A stretch of 64,000 nt of DNA from positions 334,682,250-334,746,249 of the forward strand of contig CATIUR010000001.1 of the NCBI GenBank assembly GCA_949592205.1. Reading direction: 5' to 3'. Under the pieces are notes generated by a model, which saw only the letters and a list, made by a program, of their open reading frames with translations, searched no databases and was not told where the DNA came from. Within the stretch, counting starts at the first letter, position 1; each line of letters starts with the position of its first letter. Both the position numbers and the translations under genes were made by a program. Below, in pieces: positions 58,507 through 64,000 of this stretch. Origin of the DNA: Helichrysum umbraculigerum (lineage: Eukaryota; Streptophyta; Magnoliopsida; Asterales; Asteraceae).

Positions 58507-61357
58507 TGTGACACCCGGTCAAAAATGACCCAAAATTTGGTCCAAATTTAAACTTTTAAGTCACGTATTATATACGTGTTAATACTCAAGTACTCAAGTA
58601 TTATGTATATAAATATATATATATAACTCTAAACGATTATTTAATAATCATGTATATACGAATCTGACAGAACGCAGAAACTTAAAATTGAAATTGGTGC
58701 AAAACATTTTCGAATAAAGTATTATTGTCAAGAATAATAATCATTTACTCCGTTAGAAATTTATAAATTTAAAATATATTACTTTGGTAGAAAATATTGG
58801 TTGAAGTATTTTATATATTAAACCAACACAAAAACGTTAGTTTAAACATCACACGATTTATTTAACCGTTAAACGATCACGCAAATCGTATACCGACACA
58901 TTGCCAAACATTCTAATAAATGTTTTCAAGTAATACTAAGTATTACTTCAAGTTAAAAATATCGAAATCTAATCGTTACTTAAATTACATACATATTTTA
59001 TAAAACGTACGAATTAATGATTAAACGCTCGAGTAAACAAACACGGGTATAATACCAAGTTTGGAGACAAAATTTAACAAATATCTAATCCCTTTTTGAC
59101 CCTAAAAAATCTGGCCCAACATGATCCCCAATTTAGGGATCATGTTTTTGACCTTTTAACCTCATTTTGATCCACATTTTACTCATTATGCTCCCCCCTC
59201 ACCTCTCTCTAACTTCTCTCAAAGGAAAACACACACAAAACCCTCTTCTCTCCCTCTCCTAACCGGCCACCATCATCCACCACTTCACCACCACCATCCA
59301 CCATCATCCAAGTGAAGAAGACTCAAGAAGAAGTAGCAAGATCAAGGAGTCTAGCATCACCTCACTCATCTCTCTCTCTAGCCACGGTTTTTGGTATGAT
59401 TCACCCACTTTCTCTCACTATATTTTCATGGTTTTCATATATTTACATGTTATGTTGCTTATCGAATAATATTATGTCCAAATCAAAGATTAAAATACGT
59501 TTTTCATGTGTATGTATGAAAGACAGATTCTGTCTCTTAAAAACCGACTCACCAAAACACCTCTATCTCGAAATATAGGAATAACCAACTCTTGACATCT
59601 AAATGAAAAATGTCCATTAAGATACAAGCTACAACTTTCGTGTTTGGACCTCGGACCAGATTCTTTCAGATCATGGTGAAAAACGTGAATCTTTAGACTG
59701 AACTCACTTTCGAACCTAATCTGACCACTTCTCATGTCTACTTTTGTTAAAAATAGTAAATGAACATATAAATGATCATAAAGTGCTGAAATGGACTATA
59801 TTCATAGGTGAACATGTGTGAGTTTTGGTTAGACTTGATTCGGACAAGAAGCTGGTTAAATCGTGGGGTTTATCGAGTCGAAATCTGGAAAATATAAACC
59901 TTTGGGACTGTTTTGGACAACTTTTAAAACCGACACTTCGGGCTAACCCCGACACGAACCAATAATTTTTCCGAGCCTTTGAAACATATTTAAGACTCCC
60001 TTAAAAGTTCCGGGTCAAACTGAACCCGTTTGACCAAGTCAACGTAAACGAACCATAAAACGATAAACTTAAACAATGTTAAGATTTTGACTCAAAACAA
60101 ATGTGTTAAGAAATAGACCATGTAACTTGAACTAAAAATGAGGTTACAACATTTATATACGGTATAATATACGACATATTTTAGAACGAAAAGGATTATT
60201 TGATATGTATACGAGGTATATTTGGAACGAGTAAAACGATTGGTACAAACTTTATTTTATGTATTTGTTTATAAATATATAAACAAATAAAGTTATGGAT
60301 AACATTTTAAATGTCAACTTATACGAACAAAACAAGTGTTTTAATACAACGGAACAAATGATAAACATATATACTTATACCAATACAAATAATAAACTTA
60401 ATCGATTTCACAATATAACAACGAGTTAATCATACATTAAACGAATTAATGGACAAATATCGGGAGTGAATTATATAGACGTTCACTTATATATGACCTT
60501 ATATGCTTAGGGCGTAGGAGGATTCGGACTGTCCATTCCACATCGGATACTTAATTGCTCGGCGACTCAGGTGAATCTCACGGCCCCTTTTTACTGTCTT
60601 TACCTTGGGGGAGATGCATTGCTTGTTTTATTTGTAAACATATATGTATGTATGGTTTTACTTACTTATAAATTTACTACTTGATAGACATACTACTTTA
60701 CAGACTTTACTGACTTGCTACTCTACAAACTTACTGTTTTACCAACTTATATACTTACTGCATGACCGACTTACAAATTTACCATTTTGCAAACTATACC
60801 GACTTACAGACCTGCAGACTTACAGACTTACTGAAATGCATGAGTCACGATTAATCCAATGAAGTCCTCTGAATCATAGTTATTAGTTATGGGATAAGCG
60901 CGAGTTTTAGCATATGGATCGATATGGGACTGACAATCCCTGTCCGAGGTGGTAGCGCCACCACGAACCGTACTCGTATAAACGGACGTTTTCTACTCGT
61001 TTCGTATGAGTGTTTTTGGATTAGCACTCACGGGGGCAAATTACAGACTTGTTAAGCTTCGACTATGATGGCTCATGGCAGAATACACCGACCCTTTTAT
61101 ACTTTTGAAATCCTTACTTACCGACCTACTGCATTTGTAAATTTCTTACTTACTAACTGGTACATGGTGATACTATTACTACTGACTGATTGTATTTGTA
61201 CGATAACTTACTTACTACTTTGTGTATAAATTGCTATTACTATTTACTACAAACATGTGAGATTCACCAACTTTTTTGTTGACACTTTTAGTGATGCATT
61301 CTCAGGTACGCAGCAACAGTAGGATGGCCCGCAGGATATGCTAAGCTAGTACAAGTC
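58507..61357 (+). mobile_element. LTR 3 of the tandem array, 3'-truncated
   Basis: Collinear with LTRs 1 and 2 from TGTGACACCC to CTAAGCTAGTACAAGTC, where identity stops; about 260 bp of the LTR end is missing. The (TA)n tract is contracted to about 12 bases. It carries more private substitutions than LTRs 1 and 2 in its distal half (for example CCCTGTCCGAGG where the others have CCCCGTCCGGGG). Confidence 0.9.
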
Positions 61358-61434
61358 TAAAACCGGTTTTCAACCGGCCGAAAATCTCTAAAATCCCGGT
61401 CCGACCGGACCAGTCTAACCGGTTTTCAAAACAT
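61358..61434 (-). mobile_element. Truncated hAT MITE (same family as 29821-30076)
   Basis: TAAAACCGGTTTTCAACCGG to AACCGGTTTTCAAAACATCG matches the complement of the left part of the MITE at 29821. It begins exactly at the LTR 3 breakpoint, so the truncation and this fragment are linked. Confidence 0.75.
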
Positions 61435-62510
61435 CGACCTATTTCATATATCTCTCCAAAAAAACTCACTTTCATATCTCTCTAGAAAAAACTTACTTGA
61501 TTCTAGTTCTCGTACAAATCAACTGACAACACAATAGGAGACCAAAACTATCATCTCCAAATATTCCTCGAAAGTCGAAGGAAAACAATAAAATAATAAT
61601 AACTTGGATTTTGTTTTAGATGTCTACAGAAAATAATACTTTTGAAAATCCCATTAAAATCTACGTATTCTACTTCTTTTATACATAATGTGACTCAAGA
61701 AAACATATCTATCCACAAAAAAATTTCTGGCTTTGACGAAAGGACATTTGTCCGATCGACAACCATCGTTGATCCTTTCAGCACCATCGAGTTTACGATT
61801 TATATATATCTATCCAAGATGATGTTGGTGGTGTTTTATGTATGAAGATGGAGCGGCGGTTAGTATTATTTAGCTTAACTACTGCTTGTCGAAGAAAACT
61901 TTGATGAATATGGGATATTCGTTAACGAATATGAAATAGTCGGTGATGAATCTCGGATATTCGTTGATGAATACCGAATATTCATTGACGAATATGGGAT
62001 ACTCAGTGATGAATATCGGATTTTCGATGATGAATATTAACTAAGTTAATGTCCGATTGTCGAATAATAATGAATATTCATTGATGAATATTCTATCTTT
62101 CGTTGATGAATATCGCATATTCGCTAATGAGCGTTGAATTTCTATGGAAGAAAAAATAAATAACATTATGGATGTCAAATAAAAAGAATCAACTACTTGT
62201 ATTATCGGAATGATTTCTTCAAAACAAAAGGCCAATTACATTGACAAAATCGTTCCCTCAAATTAAAAAGTGAGATTATTATTTTTTTAAGAGCGTAAAT
62301 GGTGGGATGGAGCGTTTCTAGCTCACAACCATGCATATCCACTTTTACGGTCTTACGGTCTTACCCTTCATGAATGCTAGGTTCTTATTAAAATTCAAAT
62401 TAATTAATAAACTGTCATTTAAATCATGACCTTTGATGAATATAATCCAACGATAACTAACAGGTTCTCTGGTTCCTTATAAACTTTAGGTTCTCTATAG
62501 ATCCACTCCC
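61435..62510. other. Unassigned stretch with degenerate GATGAATATCGGATATTCG repeats
   Basis: An open frame at 61642-61845 (+) is unrecognised. From about 61900 to 62140 there are some ten degenerate units of GAATATYGGATATTCGTTGATGAAT, each partly self-complementary (GAATAT/ATATTC). The right end (62460-62510) resembles the complement of the segment at 47757-47862. Confidence 0.6.
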
Positions 62511-63072
62511 TATATATATATAGACTTGAGATCATGTGAGAACAAGAGGATTCCGTGAGAACACATAATATCCCTTCATTTTTCCTTTAATCAAAAATCC
62601 TGATTTTGAAGGTGGTAATTTTGTAAATATTTTGAACTTCTGCCATGATGGCATTTTTGTAATTATTGTGAACTTTGATGAACTTTCACAATTAACTTCT
62701 ATTGTTAATTTTTTTATTACCTTTTCGTTCACAAGTTTTTACATGTGTGAAGTCTTTTTTGTTTTGTTGATTATCATTAGTATATTTATATTACCAAACA
62801 AATAAATATGCTTCACACAAATAAATATGCTTCACATAAAAACTTTTAACAAATAAACTTCACATAAATATTTTATTTCTTAACACAAACAAATAAGCTT
62901 CACAAAAAAAAAAAAAAAAAACAAAAAAAATCTTAACACAAACAAATAGGCTTCACATAAACAAATATGCTTCACACAAAAACTATTAACAAATAAACTT
63001 CACATAAACATTTTATTGTTTAACACAAACAAATAAGCTTCAAAAAAAAAAAAAAAAAAACTTCACACAAAC
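62511..63072 (+). repeat. (TA)n tract and AAACAAATAAGCTTCACA minisatellite
   Basis: (TA)6 at 62511-62522. From 62795 to 63070 the unit AACAAATAARCTTCACA recurs about ten times with spacers and two A-runs (62900-62919, 63043-63060). A frame at 62532-62732 (-) is unrecognised. Confidence 0.75.
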
Positions 63073-64000
63073 TGTAACAACCGCCAAATTAGGACTAGTA
63101 ATTAGTGCCTAATTCTCTGTAAATGCATGTAATTAGTTCTGTGTTAGGCTAATTAATGTAACAAAATATATATTGGTGAGTATATACGAATACGCGATTT
63201 GATTTAATCGTACACAGTTTTAAATCGAATGTAATTCGATTCGGTAAATACGGACGTTGGAGAAACATTTTAATTTAAGCATAAAACATTATTTAAAAAC
63301 ATCATAACATTCGGAATAGCATCTTAATAATACTCCCAAATTATCCTATTTAGTACAACTAAAACTACGCGACTTAAAAACAAATTACACAAACTTATTT
63401 AAAGATTAGAAAAATAATCCAATTAAACTATTTAACAAAATTTACCTTTTTAAATGAATAATTAACGTGCGAAATAAATATTTTACGCTTAAACGACGGA
63501 GGAAACGAACACCACACGGAGCGCGGAGACGCGGACTGAAAATGGGGGCTTTCACACAAAACCCCCACCCCCTTCCTTTTCCCTTCCATTTCTCACCTCT
63601 CTCTTCTCTTTCCTCTTTTCTTTTTTCTCTCAATCACCAACTTCACCATCACCACCACCATCTTACAATTTCACAAAATAACAACACTAAACTACACCGG
63701 ATTATACCCTCCGTTTGGAAGAAAAGCATCACCTCGCAACGATCTACATTCCTATCTTTTCGGATTTCTCATCCGATATTTTGTAAGTTTCCGACAAAAC
63801 CCGACATCTCTCGATTCTTAATGTTTTTACGTTTTTATGGTTTATACATGCTTAAAATGTCCAAAAATGGGTTGGGTAAAAGATTTGGACCAAACGGAAG
63901 TCGTTCGGCCGATTTTCCGGCCACCGGGATCATATCAGTCGCCGACGTCGCATCTGGCTTGGCCCGATTGCGACGTCAGCTACAACGTCGCAAAATACAT
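63073..64000 (+). mobile_element. LTR start, another Ty3-like family, runs off the window
   Basis: Begins TGTAACAACCGCC and shows the same plan as the other LTRs: AT-rich first 450 bases, then a CT-rich and CACCATCACCACC tract at 63590-63660. Near the window end are GCGACGTC/GACGTCGC dyads (63942-63992). The frame at 63442-63633 (-) is read from the pyrimidine-rich tract and is not a gene. Confidence 0.65.

Noticed and set aside
63442..63633. Basic 63-residue protein near the right edge
   Set aside because: It is translated from the CT-rich tract of an LTR in the opposite orientation.

Overview
This is a nuclear window from a flowering plant. The evidence is a plant-type cation/calcium exchanger, remnants of plant-specific FAR1-RELATED, BSK and TGA-bZIP genes, interstitial TTTAGGG-type telomeric repeats, and plant Helitrons, Stowaway, Tourist, hAT and Mutator-like MITEs, tRNA-derived SINEs and Ty3-type LTR retrotransposons. 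Base composition is strongly AT-rich. The style of the LTRs and Helitron ends recalls Asteraceae, but that is an impression and not shown.

Only one intact host gene is convincing: a single-exon CCX-type cation/calcium exchanger at 10303-12174 (+). All other gene-like material is broken: a frameshifted, internally deleted FAR1-RELATED SEQUENCE remnant at 6818-7702 (-), and exon fragments inside a likely gene-capturing Helitron at 36446-42114, including a BSK C-terminal segment and a TGA-bZIP C-terminal exon, each with an in-frame stop.

Layout. 1-3764: three LTRs or LTR fragments, all on the minus strand. 3765-10300: AT-rich DNA with a hAT-like MITE, the FAR1-related remnant and a foldback element, then the CCX promoter side. 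10303-12174: CCX. 12.5-21.7 kb: a dense series of MITEs and foldback elements, several with exact target-site duplications, two SINEs and a probable LTR. 22.1-26.2 kb: two Helitrons in opposite orientation. 26.2-36.4 kb: MITEs, a complete short Helitron, a G-quadruplex-forming run and two foldbacks. 36.4-42.1 kb: the gene-capturing Helitron. 42.1-47.75 kb: microsatellites, an LTR holding a regular 46-bp hairpin array, and foldbacks bounded by (TA)n. 47863-61357: a tandem LTR-INT-LTR-INT-LTR array of a gag-only (LARD/TR-GAG-like) Ty3 retrotransposon. 61.4-64.0 kb: MITE fragment, degenerate repeats, a minisatellite, and a new LTR running off the end.

The most unusual points are: (1) the tandem gag-only retrotransposon array, whose two internal regions share the same gag lesions; (2) palindrome islands placed inside otherwise homologous LTRs, above all seven 22-bp hairpins at 43-47 bp spacing in one LTR that its homologue lacks; (3) a foldback family with Mutator-like 10-bp duplications whose centre is a variable bed of CACATGTG-type palindromes; and (4) a Helitron carrying pieces of several host genes.
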